64,000 nucleotides of DNA. Source: Mycteria americana. Lineage: Eukaryota > Chordata > Aves > Ciconiiformes > Ciconiidae. The notes beneath the pieces are model-generated. The model had not been told where the DNA came from. It worked only from the letters and a program-made list of their open reading frames with translations, and made no database searches. Positions 14,085 to 24,572 of the stretch are shown one piece after another. The position numbers and the translations under genes are program-made. Numbering within the stretch: the stretch's first letter is position 1; every line of letters starts with the position of its first letter. The stretch spans positions 34,714,316 to 34,778,315 of the forward strand of contig NC_134372.1 in the NCBI RefSeq assembly GCF_035582795.1. The letters are read 5' to 3'.

Positions 14085-14839
14085 GTAAAGGGAGCCGTGG
14101 GTACGGGGACGCCAGCTCCGTGTGAGCGTGCGGGAAATGGAGGCGATGCGGTGTTTGAAGGCCGGAACGCGCTCTTCGGGTGGCTGTTCTGGGGGGGAGG
14201 CGCTGCCGGTCGGAAGGGATCCGTTCCCCCGGCTCCGCGGCCGGCTGAGCCCCCGGCGGCGGCGCGGCCGGGGCGGGGTCCCGCTCTGCGGGCCCTCCCC
14301 TCGGGTAGCTGCCTGGGGCCGCCGGCGCCGCGCCCGAGCGGGGCCGCCGCGCCCTCCCCTGCGCGCCCCCGCGGCCCCCGGGCAGCGGCGGGGCGGGGCT
14401 CGCGCTGGCCGGGAGCGGGGCCCAGCGCGGGGCAGCCAATGGCGCGGCCGCCTGGCGCAGGGCCGGGCCGCCTCAGCCGCTGGCCAGCAGCCGGGCGCGG
14501 GCAGCGCCGGCGGGGAGGAGCCGGCCCGGCCCGGCCCGGCCCGGCGCGGCGGGGCAAGTTTGGGGAACCATTTTGGGGCGCCGGGCCGGAGCGTGGGTGT
14601 AGCCGGTGGATGCGGAGCGTGCGCGGCCGTAAATGGGGGGGGTCGGGCCCGAAGCGGTAACGACAACGCGCGGAGCGGCGCGGGGTCCCGCCGGGGATCG
14701 CGGGGGCGTTCGCCGGGGCCAGCGCCCGGCCTGCGCCCCCCAGCCGCCCCGCGCCCTCCGGGCTGCCCGCGCCCAGGAGGGGCCGCTGCCGCGAGCCCGT
14801 CTCTTCTGCGCGGAAACGCCATGAGCTGCTTCACTCCCT
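14085..14839 (+). promoter_or_regulatory. SIAH1: SIAH1 CpG-island promoter and 5' UTR
   Basis: About 750 bases of extreme GC and CpG density directly precede the SIAH1 first coding exon, a typical TATA-less CpG-island promoter. Visible elements are an NF-Y type CCAAT box (CAGCCAATGG, CCAAT at 14436-14440), GC boxes of GGGCGGGGC type (14391-14399, and a similar one at 14271-14279), and a five-unit CCGGC tandem near 14521-14545. No TATA box was seen close to a plausible start. The transcription start cannot be fixed from sequence alone; it should lie downstream of the CCAAT box. Long ORFs on both strands through this block are GC-content artefacts. Confidence 0.85.
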
Positions 14840-14913
14840 ATGACGGGGAGATCGGCCTCCAGCTTGCTGTACTCGTGGAAGGGAGTCTTGTGTGCGTGCT
14901 TGACGGGAAGTAA
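14821..14913 (+). promoter_or_regulatory. Upstream ORF overlapping the SIAH1 long-isoform start
   Basis: An ATG at 14821 opens a 30-codon frame that ends at TAA 14911-14913. It starts 19 bases before the SIAH1 long-isoform ATG (14840) and is in a different frame, so the two overlap. The uORF ATG has a purine at -3 (GCC ATG A), whereas the SIAH1 ATG has C at -3, so scanning ribosomes would meet the better-placed uORF first. If the mRNA includes this region, the uORF would be expected to lower translation of the long isoform. That role is inference. Confidence 0.5.
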
Positions 14914-14930
14914 AACCAGCAAGGGGAAAG
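14840..14930 (+). CDS. SIAH1: SIAH1 first coding exon (long-isoform N-terminus)
   Basis: Thirty codons plus one base, starting ATG ACG GGG and ending AAA G before the donor GTAGTG (14931). The peptide aligns without gaps to the N-terminal extension of human SIAH1 isoform 2 as I remember it: shared MTG start, LYSW at 10-13, GVL at 15-17, CL at 20-21, and Lys-Glu before the Met that starts the short form. The phase fits the acceptor at 18152-18153 exactly. The ATG context is weak and a 30-codon upstream ORF overlaps it. If transcripts start inside or downstream of this exon, only the short form would be made. Confidence 0.8.
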
Positions 14931-17900
14931 GTAGTGGCTTTTGAATTGCGTTATGTGCAGTATTTTAAGCTGGTTTTGTAGGAGCTGTGAAATCGTCTCC
15001 CTCGGGAGATCCCGGTAGCGCGTCTGTTTCACCCTTCCCCAGAACGGTGTCCAGACTAGTTTCATCAACAGGTCGGTGCGTTCCGATGTCATCAAGGACA
15101 GAGTTTTTCTTGATCTAGAACGAGGAAATCTTAAAATACATTTTTCCCTTTTTGCTCTTTCTGTTGGTTACACTTCTTCGAATGTGTACGATCTTTTGAA
15201 TAATTTGTGCTGCAAGAACTAATGCTTTTGAAGATGACACCTAGTGTGCCTTAGTTTGTCACTGTTGCTTAGAGACTTATTCCCAGTGTGTGTGAACAAA
15301 GGTAACGTAATAACAAATATTGTATGTAGGGGCTTTTACCTGTAGTAAAGTTTTTGTAACTAAAAATGTCTTTAAACTTTTATTTCCAGTTCTGTAGTTG
15401 CTTTTACTTGGTTTGTAATTGTATGGTTTTGATAGTTTGGTGGGTTAAATGTATTACACTGTTAACACTTTTACTTGTGATTAACTTGTAGTTTTTAAGA
15501 GAGCTATAAAAAATGAACTTCTCTGACTTTTCCATCATGATGTCTTAACATCTTTGTGTTAATGAGAGTGATGAAAATTCAGGCTTTGGGCAGGTTTAGG
15601 CTTGGTAAATTACAGTTTATAGCTTTAGCCAGTTTATTCCTTGTGTGCTAATCTCAATGGTCTAGTTCACAGATTCCTGCTCATTTTCATTGCCTGCTCA
15701 TTTGGATGGTCCTCGGTTGTGGAAGGTGTGTGTGAAGGCTGGTCAGGTACAGAAACGGTGATAAAACAGGGCTGTACGGTTCTTTTCTCTGGTACTTCCG
15801 TAGCTTAGAAAGCTTAAGTGGGAAGTGCATTGGTGCATGAGGTCTTTTGCAGAGTTTGTAGGTTGCTTAATTTAACTGTTGAATGGGCTCTGAGAGGTGT
15901 AATTAAAGAAACCAGAGCTCACCCAGCTTGTCAGACTGCCTAGGGAACTGGTCTAACGCAGTGGTTTTCACCAGCGTTACCCGTGGGTTACTGGGGATCC
16001 CTGGATCAGGACGTATAGGTTCAGGTAAGATGAAGCACACACAAACTTTTCTGAAATGTGTGTGTTTACAATATGTGAAGGGAAACACTTTTAGAATTTT
16101 ACATATGAATGTGCATGTGATTTCTAAGCTCTTCCCAAGTGAAGAGCGTGATCAGAATTTGTTCTCCCATGTACAATTATTCTCTGTGTATAATTTGTTC
16201 TAGAGCATAGAACTGCAGTGTGCCATCACGAGCCTCCCACCTACGGGTGTTGGCGAAAAATAGCAGCAGTGCTCAGTTGTCGCAGAGGCCTTCTCATTTG
16301 AATCTCCTCGCAATAAGCTGGTGTGGCATCACTTCCCCAGAACACATATTTGATTTGTCACAGATACCTTAAACTTTTCATCTAAGCTGGAATGCCTTAC
16401 AGGAGGAAAATAAGGCTGAAAGATACAAGCATTGCTGTCATAGCTCTACAGTGTAAGGCCCAGAATTGAAAACTACTGTATGGTTTTTTTTCCAAAGATG
16501 GAAACTGGGTATTTCTAGTCCAACAAGCCTGAGATGAAGGAAGATACTTTGGAGGCGTGAGATGATGCTGTTATTGGGCATGTGAGACTCATAAAATCAG
16601 TGACTGAATACCGAATCTTAGACACTTGTGCTTTTCTAGCTCTGGACTGGGGAGAGGTGCTTCTGTAGAATTTGAAATTGCCCATCTGATTGCTTTTTGA
16701 ATGTTAAGGGATAAGTTATTTTGCATGTTGGAGTCTCTTAGTTCCTTTGTTTTGTGCTCTGAACAGTGCATGTTTTGCAAAAGCATGCACAGTATGCTGC
16801 TTTGAGGTATCTAGTCCAAGTATGAGTAAGTTTGTGGGTGAAATGATGCTAAATATGGGAAGCTTGCCTATTGCCTAATATTCCCATGTCAAATAGCAAG
16901 GAGATTAAAGATGAGGTTTATTTTGGGAGTTTTATACATGCATGACAGATACAGAGCTGTTGTACTGGCAGAGAAGCACTTAAGGTGGTTGAGAATTTTA
17001 CTGTGTAACAGAAGGCGATTTTGCATAGCATTTTATTTAACTCACCTTAACCTATGAAGATAAGGTTTCTTTTTTCAAAATGGAGTGTTTATTTTTTCTG
17101 GTAGTACCAGTAATTCCTTTTGCACAAGAAGGAGGAGAGTTTAGGGGGTGCAGGACAAAGTGTAGCACCCGTAACATGTTAAGAAATATGGTACTTTCAC
17201 CCCATCTGTTGAATGCTTGAGTGAGCTGTTTGGCAGACAGCTGTTAGCTTTTGTCTGGGGACATTTGAAAGAATAGAACTTCAGTATAAACTCCGCTGAA
17301 TGTAAAACTTCATCAACAGTGCCTTTTCAAGCTACTGGCAGTGTTTGAGTACTTACATGCTACAATGAATTCTCAAATTTAATCTTTTGAATTTCTTGGG
17401 AAATATTTGGGAAATTCAGTAAAATAATTGCTTTGTTTTTCTTTTCTGGCATCTACGCAAATGGTTTAGTTTGGGAAGCTGAAGCAATGGATGCACTCTA
17501 CAAGCTATGGGCCTTAGAGTAATGAAAATGAAGAGTCACTATCCTATCCTGGGAAAAAAGCATTGTAGTAACCTTCTTAGCTATGTTTTTCCTTGCTACG
17601 GTTTTTCAATTTTTTTTAAAAATTACACAGTAAACGTTATTACTGAGAAGGTCATATCCAGAAGTTCATTTTTTCATTAGAAATGGCTAGTTTCTCATCT
17701 CACTAAATACACAGCAACTTAAAATTCAGCCTTAGCATTGTTCCATAGTGCTCCTAGTTGCTACACGCAAGTGACCTGGGTGGAGTATTTCGTAAATGCA
17801 ATATTAAAAAAAAAAAACAAACAAACCCACCACCAACAAACTTCTTTGAGGATTTGGGTTGCATTTTTAGCATATCTTTACTCATCTCCCTTGCAGCTTC

Positions 17901-19004
17901 TAATAGGTAAATTCCACTTCAGAATAATTAGCAGAACTTCTTCACTTGTTAAATTCGCATGTCATACAAGTGTCTGTATTGTATACGTCACAATTGATAC
18001 TCTACACCTCACGTATACAGAGTTTGCATTACACGGTTTTTTTGCTTTCGTTTGTATCCATTTTCTTTTGAAGCTTCTTTGTAAATCAAGAAATACGGTA
18101 TGCAGAGGAAAATGTCTTTAGATACTCATTCTTTTTTCTCTCTTCTGTTACAGAAATGAGCCGTCAGACTGCTACAGCACTACCTACAGGTACTTCAAAG
18201 TGTACGCCATCACAGAGGGTGCCTGCACTGACTGGCACTACAGCTTCCAATAATGACTTGGCTAGTCTCTTTGAGTGTCCTGTGTGTTTTGACTATGTGC
18301 TGCCACCAATTCTTCAGTGTCAGAGTGGCCATCTTGTTTGTAGCAACTGTCGCCCCAAACTTACGTGCTGTCCAACTTGCCGAGGCCCGCTGGGCTCCAT
18401 TCGTAACCTGGCTATGGAGAAAGTTGCCAATTCTGTACTATTCCCATGTAAATATGCCTCTTCCGGATGTGAGATAACTTTGCCACACACCGAAAAAGCA
18501 GACCATGAGGAGCTGTGTGAGTTTAGGCCTTATTCCTGTCCATGTCCCGGTGCGTCATGTAAATGGCAAGGTTCTCTGGATGCTGTAATGCCACATCTGA
18601 TGCATCAACATAAGTCAATTACAACACTTCAGGGAGAAGATATAGTGTTCCTTGCTACAGACATTAATCTTCCTGGTGCTGTTGACTGGGTTATGATGCA
18701 GTCTTGTTTTGGCTTTCATTTCATGTTAGTCTTGGAGAAACAGGAAAAATATGATGGTCACCAGCAGTTCTTTGCAATTGTACAGCTGATAGGAACACGC
18801 AAGCAAGCAGAAAACTTTGCTTACCGACTTGAGTTAAATGGTCATAGGCGGCGATTGACTTGGGAAGCAACTCCTCGATCCATTCATGAGGGAATTGCAA
18901 CAGCCATTATGAATAGTGACTGTCTAGTCTTTGACACCAGCATTGCACAGCTCTTTGCAGAAAATGGCAATTTAGGCATCAATGTAACTATATCCATGTG
19001 TTGA
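14840..19004 (+). CDS. SIAH1: SIAH1 E3 ubiquitin ligase (two coding exons, 313-aa long / 282-aa short form)
   Basis: SIAH1 is a RING-type E3 ligase of the seven-in-absentia family. It recruits E2 enzymes and marks substrates for the proteasome, acting as a dimer in cytosol and nucleus. The coding sequence joins 14840-14930 and 18154-19004 (942 bases: 313 codons plus stop); the split codon G|AA restores Glu31 before Met32. Translation from the internal ATG at 18156 gives the 282-residue short form, which is nearly identical to human SIAH1 and of the same length. Human also has a 313-residue isoform with a collinear N-terminal extension, as far as I recall it, so both forms appear conserved. 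The gene converges on LONP2. Regulation by a CpG-island promoter and an upstream ORF is suggested by the sequence. Confidence 0.93.
14931..18153 (+). other. SIAH1: SIAH1 intron between the two coding exons
   Basis: The intron is bounded by donor AAAG|GTAGTG (GT at 14931) and acceptor TTCTGTTACAG|AA (AG at 18152-18153), the latter with a strong pyrimidine tract. About 3.2 kb with no further exon recognised. An A run followed by CAAA units sits near 17,807-17,825. A short stretch at 15953-16010 vaguely resembles the end of a hAT transposon but was not accepted. Confidence 0.85.
18154..19004 (+). CDS. SIAH1: SIAH1 main coding exon (RING, SIAH zinc fingers, substrate-binding domain)
   Basis: This exon holds the whole 282-residue short form. 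The C3HC4 RING finger uses Cys41, Cys44, Cys55, His59, Cys62, Cys65, Cys72 and Cys75. Two SIAH-type zinc fingers follow: Cys98/Cys105/His117/Cys121 and Cys128/Cys135/His147/His152. The rest (about 154-282) is the substrate-binding domain that forms the dimer and binds VxP-type degrons. All zinc ligands are present and the length equals the vertebrate family norm. From memory, human has Pro at residue 17 where this has Thr. The exon begins AA ATG directly after the acceptor, so it serves both the long isoform and the short form. Confidence 0.97.
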
Positions 19005-19560
19005 AATGGCAATCAAACCTCTTCAGGCCAGTGTTTAAAACCGTTGCATTTAATTTAGCAGAAGCTAGGGTAACCATCTTTGACTGTCAGACAAATTATT
19101 TGGTAGATGGAGGGTAGACGTATATGAAGGTAAATAAAAGGAAAGGCTGTTAAATTACAGGAAGCAGTTGCATGTAGTAACACTAATATATTTAAAATAA
19201 GTCAACAGTAAACCACTGAAAATATATATACACCCAAAATGGGCATCTTTTGTATTAAGAATTGATTCTACAGGAAATGTTGTAAAATAATTTTAAAGAC
19301 TTGTTTGTAGATTGATTGTACTGTTGAAAAGGATACTGTTTCGTGTTTTTGTTTGTGTTTTTTTCCTCCCCCTTTGACTGACAAGCCATGTTGAGCGGTC
19401 TGGTCTCTGGCCGCTGCTTCCCCTCCTCCCCTCCACACCCCCCCCCCTTTGTAAGTCACTACATAGTATTGCTGCTGTTTGTGTATATTTTTTGTGTATT
19501 TGCTAATTTTTATTAACTTCTAGTTTTTCATTAAATAAATATGACTTTCTTTTCTGTAAT
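19005..19560 (+). other. SIAH1: SIAH1 3' UTR (proximal form)
   Basis: AT-rich sequence follows the TGA stop. It contains AATAAA at 19133-19138 and again at 19534-19539; the second is followed by T- and TG-rich sequence and is the better cleavage candidate. An 11-base C run (19438-19448) lies in between. Further AATAAA motifs (20639, 21598, 21640) would allow longer 3' UTRs. Exact ends need transcript data. Confidence 0.6.
19534..19539 (+). terminator. SIAH1: Candidate SIAH1 polyadenylation signal AATAAA
   Basis: Canonical hexamer about 530 bases after the stop codon, followed by T-rich DNA with TTTTGT elements within 50 bases. Chosen over the earlier hexamer at 19133 because of this downstream sequence; usage is inferred. 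Confidence 0.5.
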
Positions 19561-22500
19561 TCAGGTTTTCCTCTTTTTTGTATCTTTTTAAAATTGATTA
19601 CAGGTGTCATCTTTTGATATGCATAATGGCTATGGTAAAACTTATATTTCTGTATGTTTGGTAAATTTTGTCTCTTTCCAGTAGTCAATTCATTGGTGAT
19701 ACTGTTCTTAATTGAGCTATTTTGTGAATGTACTGAACTCGAAAGGAGTAATTATGTTCAAAGATGTATCAGGAAAGAAAGCTCCTTTAAAAACAGGTCT
19801 AGATGTTGTTGTACTTTGAGTTACCTTCTAACAAAAATGAACAATTACGAAGAATTTTCCGAATTAAAAAAAAAAAAAATCACGTTTCAAATTTAGAGAT
19901 GCTTAGAAACTTGATTGCATCCTTGTATTTGTTGGTTTTGCAGTACAAAGAAGGTATTGTCTTACACAGTATTTGTAATTTATAAAAACAAACCATTTGT
20001 TTTAAAAAAAAAAGGCAGTCAGAATGAGATGTTTTCAGTCTTTTTATATTTGTCATTAAAAGAATACCTGGCAAATTAAAAAAAAAAAACTTTTGCTTTT
20101 TGCTTTAGCTCAAAGTTTGACACATTGATGCTCTTGCTCAGTTTCTTGTCTTCACGTCTTTTGGTTGTTACTAAAGTAACTGTCTTGGACTGCTTTCTGT
20201 ATATCATTTTAGTGACATGATACACCTTACGATGCACATAATCTCTTACAGGTGCAATTTACCAGCCATAAAGGCTTTTGAAGGATATTGGGCTTTATGC
20301 AGGCTGCCTATATGTGAAAAATTTAACCATGAATGTATGTGGTATTTGTGTTACAAAACATAGAAACAGAAAAAAGAGTAAGGTGAAAAGCTGTTTCATG
20401 TCAAGCTATTTGAAAGAAGTCTTTGTCAAACCTAGTGGTAGTGGGCATCTGTTTGGAGAGGTAGCCTGGCTATTAACAACTTTTGTAACACATTAAAATA
20501 CAGTTTATTTACTGTGCACTGTCTTAACTTTCTTATCAGAAGTTGATCTATTAAGACAACTCTTGTTCTTCTTATTTTGATGCATGGTAAGGTAAGTAGT
20601 TCTACAGGTAAGGAACATAAAATCCATCAGCTTGGATTAATAAAATACTAGAGAAATAGTTGGCTTCATGTAGTAAAAGTTTCACTTCGGAAAATTTGAT
20701 ATTTAGGCTGTTTGAACTGTGCACAGACTTCATTTAAAAGATGTACTGGTACCTTGTGACAGTAGATAAATGCTTCAAAAAATCCTGCAATCTAGCATTT
20801 TTTGCCTTATGAATACACAACTAATTGTTTGCAGTCTTCTAAATTCAGTAATTATTCTCACCTAACTAAGCCTGTCTACATTTACCTCAGGTTTGTCTTC
20901 TGGTCTTTGACAGAAACTTGGCTAAATACTTCCGATACTTTGAGAGGAATACACTGACTCGCCATCTCACTTGTGAGTGGCTGGCTTGGACTGAAGTTTG
21001 CCCGCCAAGGTTATCTGATCTGCAGCTCTCCAGTTTTGTTAAGAGAATCCAGCTAAGAACCTGTCAGAACCCTCAGCAGTCTGACACTTGCGATTAGTGA
21101 GTAACAGGGCTGCGTAAGCACACAAGTTGCATGAGACTGTTCTCTGCTGCTGCTTGTACTTGGAATGGTTCGACTTCTGTCCCCAAAAGAACTGTGAATC
21201 TTAAAAGCTTGTTGCGCTGATCTGCAGTGATTTTATTTAGGCTAGAATGGGCTGAAGATCAAGACTATACTTTTGAAGGGGACTTCAAAAATTGCATTTG
21301 TAATGAGCTTTAGAAGCTAACTGGTATGGTCAGACAGTTTTTTTTATGTTTTACAGATGACAAATGCTATAGCATAACTAATGTATGCTGACTTACTGTA
21401 ATGTAAACTAGTATTACTCCATTTGGTGTTTAAAAAAAAAAAAGAATCTAAAACATTTGATGTCCATCATCAGATGGAATGATTAAACAAATTATACTTA
21501 GGCCCAGATCCTCAAAAGTATTGGAAGCCTAATTCAGTGGATCTCCTCTAAAGAGTTTGAGGATCTGGTAAGTCAACTACACTCTGTTATATATGAAAAT
21601 AAAATACTAGAAAGCTGTACAGTTTACTACCTTATCTAAAATAAATGGAGTATTAAAGCCTGGCATTGTCTTAACCTTAGCTATTTATTTTAGAAAGTAC
21701 TATTTTACTGTATTGGAAAGAGTATTCAAATTTGTCTTCAGTAGATGAGATGCAGTAGATCTTGCGTTTGTCCACTAGCACTACCTCCAGCGTTTTTCAT
21801 TGCCCTTTAAAAAAAAGCCTTAAAAGGAAAATGTTTGACAAATGTGGATGTTAACATTTGGGTTCTCGTTTGATGTTTCTTGCTAGCTCTTGTTTGCAGT
21901 AGTGCTTTAAAATTAAAGCAGGTGAACTGTTTTGTATTGCTGCCTATACTGTTATCCAGTATCTTTTCAAAGCTACTGTGATTAAAGCATGAATTGCACT
22001 AGTGGGAGAGTTGTTATCTGCAGCAATTTATAGTGTGGACAGAGGAAAGGAGCTACCACTGCTTTCTCTTGACCTCTGATACGCTTAGTTATGTTATGGT
22101 ATATTCTGAGGGACACGTTTAATATCAGGTCCATTTAACTGTCAGTTGCAAGGCAGAATAATCCCTAGTGTATTGAAATTACTTTAAAAGTTCTTTACTG
22201 TTCTGGCTTGCTGCTGCACAGATTGTTATTCCTCTTGACAGTGTTCAGCGAAGGCAAAAGAAAAGGCACTAAAGTGTGTCTGTAGTATCTGATATGATGG
22301 GTAATGCTGAAGTAAATTTTATTTTTAAAATCTCAACAAAGTAGCACAACCAAGTCAGCTCTGCAAGCAAGAACACAAAAAGCTGTAAGTAAATGCTTAT
22401 TAATATCTTCAGAGTGGCATTAAAACCCTCAGCCTTCAGTTAAAGTCCATGTGGACAAGACTTACAGAATTGGAGTGGTGTGGCAGATAAAAAGTCATTG

Positions 22501-24220
22501 CTTAACTTTTCTTGGGAGCAACTCCCTGTTCTTCCATAGTGAAATGGCTGTGGAAACTTTTTTCCTACAGTACTTACTGTCTTTCAAAAAAATGCATTTT
22601 TTTTCCACATGTATAAACAGATGGCACTGGAATTCCATGCACGTCTGTTTTCTCACTAGTGCAAAGTAGTGCAGGATTGTTACTTGATCTGCATTAAGTT
22701 TGGTAAAGATTTTTTTTTCCCCCTGCTGGTTTTGATTAAAGGCAAAGCAGCACATTAGTTATCAGACCTTTCTGGTGTTTTACTGATTGTCTAGTTTCTT
22801 TGCACTTTTGGTAAGGCAGAAAGTATTCTGACACTCTGTGTTTGTTGCTTCTTACCCTTGGAACTTGGCTAGTGAATGACTAAGAGTAGAATTCTTAAAA
22901 TAGTGAAACAAAAGGGGTTTTTATTTTTATCATTTTATTAGATGAAGTCTTCTGTGAAAGTTGTAAAATCTTTTGTAAGTCAGGTACAGAAATACACTCT
23001 GACTTTATTACTATCAGTGCTATTATCTTCCAGGTCAATCAGTTCTCTTATCTATGGAAATGAAAGCAAAACAAACTATTCCTTTTGATTTATAGGCTGC
23101 TTCTATAATAGGCTTTTGTCACTGATACAATTTGCATTTCATACGCACACTTGAGTTTGTTTCAGAATTAATGAGCAAGAAGAGAATGTACCATACTGGG
23201 TTTTCTCTTGTGGTTGACCCTAGTATAAAACAATGAAAAACTCAAGGCTCTTACATTACGGAAGTTTACATTTCTGTCTTCACTAACACTCAAGGGAAGA
23301 CAAGAGACAAAGCTATCAACGGAGATGGGATACTGACAGACTTTCTTAAACCTTAAATCATTCACAGTAGGCAGCACCTAATGCAATTTAATGATCCAGT
23401 ATTTTCTTGGCATTGTTTAAGTGGATTTAATTTTTATAGGCTAAACTCCAAATGTCTGGCATTCTGGCATCCCAGAATGAAGTTGATTTGTATCAGGTAA
23501 GAATGAAGGGCATGTGCTTTGTCCCTCCAAAATGTTACCAGGCTTTTTCATAAAGTCTTCAAGTACGCTCCGCCTCCTTCTGGCGCTGTGCAAGTACAGC
23601 TGCACATACATGAACTTCAGTGCGTCACCTCCCTTCCTACACGAGAATTAGTACATCTCAGTTCTTCTGGAGTTGCCTCCTGTATTTAGGTTTGGAAAAT
23701 GATGTCTGCATTGACCTTGCTACAAACTAGAACTGAGTGCTGAAAGGGCTGGCTTACTAACTTCATTTAGACCATATTGCTTCTGTTCAAATCCCTTAAG
23801 CATTTTTTTTAGATTTCAAAAGCCTTATTTTTCCTGTGATGCTACTGCTCCTTAGCATATTGAATGTTATTGCCTAAATAACTAAACTCTTGCGCTAAAT
23901 CAGTTTGCTTTTTGGTAACAGCCCCCTCTATTAGACTCTCTTGCTGTGCTGTGCTTGCTGCAATTTGTGTTCTCTGAATATAGCTCACACAATTGCATAT
24001 TATTCCCTGGTTGTGGGTGTGGCCTCTCTAAAGATGTAATTGGCTGCTGACATTTATATACATGTATGCCAGATAAGCTAAGGAATTCCTTCTCAACAGC
24101 TTCAGCTTTCTCATGCTTGAATCTATCAGGAAATAAGTATTTTTTTTCATGATTGATTGCTGATGATAGTAAAATGCCCGTAAAATTGGGTTTCAGGTTG
24201 TTAACTGCTGAAGTAATATT
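19561..24220. other. Spacer between the convergent SIAH1 and LONP2 3' ends
   Basis: About 4.7 kb that may hold alternative 3' UTR sequence of either gene. No coding exon, tRNA or structured RNA was recognised. It contains a short MITE-like inverted repeat (21504-21568), several A runs, and polyadenylation hexamers on both strands: + strand at 20639, 21598 and 21640; - strand (read as TTTATT) at 22318, 22920, 22934 and 23004. Transcripts of the two genes could overlap here if the distal signals are used. Confidence 0.6.
21504..21568. mobile_element. Short MITE-like element with 13-bp perfect inverted ends
   Basis: CCAGATCCTCAAA at 21504-21516 is matched by its exact reverse complement at 21556-21568, with 39 bases between. 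The motif resembles palindromic non-autonomous DNA elements common in turtle, crocodile and, as relics, bird and mammal genomes, whose ends carry CCAGATCCTCA. I recognise the motif but cannot name the family with certainty, and no clear target-site duplication was seen. Confidence 0.5.
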
Positions 24221-24226
24221 TTTATT
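24221..24226 (-). terminator. LONP2: Candidate LONP2 polyadenylation signal
   Basis: AATAAA on the - strand, about 125 bases past the LONP2 stop codon. It is the nearest canonical hexamer. More distal - strand hexamers at 23004, 22934, 22920 and 22318 could give longer 3' UTRs. Confidence 0.4.
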
Positions 24227-24350
24227 TTGATTGCATTTCCACCCACATTTAAACAATCAGGTTTGGCTCATAGTTATACTTGATATATATATAGCTGATA
24301 GTTACCGATCTCTGTTAAATTTGATACAGGAGTAATCGCAGCCTGTCTGC

Positions 24351-24572
24351 TTAAAGTTTACTATTCAAACGCTCAACTCTGGGCTTAACTGCAAATCCTC
24401 CATCAAAAGCTGCATTAAGAACTTCATCGAGACAGCTTGCCATAACAAAAGTCAAATCGTGCCGTACATTCACTGCAATTTCTTCAAGATCTTTTTCATT
24501 TCTTTGAGGAATTATAATTCTCTTCAGTCCAGCTCGGTGTGCTGCCAAGACTTTGTCTTTAATTCCCCCAAC
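24351..24572 (-). CDS. LONP2: LONP2 last exon (catalytic Lys and SKL tail)
   Basis: Begins GTT GGG GGA after the acceptor TTATTAG and ends with TAA at 24351-24353. It encodes [14 protein letters not shown], whose second KDK lysine corresponds to the catalytic Lys of Lon proteases (Lys722 in E. coli, Lys786 in human LONP2). The protein ends NSKL, a classical PTS1 that targets it to peroxisomes. The stretch just before the tail (residues KPRVER) differs from human, as expected for a linker. Confidence 0.95.
   Translation of the reverse strand, partial: VGGIKDKVLAAHRAGLKRIIIPQRNEKDLEEIAVNVRHDLTFVMASCLDEVLNAAFDGGFAVKPRVERLNSKL

Noticed and set aside
13973-14922. Several overlapping long ORFs (up to about 269 residues) on both strands
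   Set aside because: They fall in a CpG island where stop codons are rare, have proline/arginine/glycine-rich compositions with no family resemblance, and occupy all frames. Only the short SIAH1 exon frame at 14840-14930 has independent support.
15953-16010. CAGTGGTTTTCACC... resembling a hAT/Charlie transposon end
   Set aside because: Only one possible end is visible, with weak similarity and no opposite terminus or target-site duplication.
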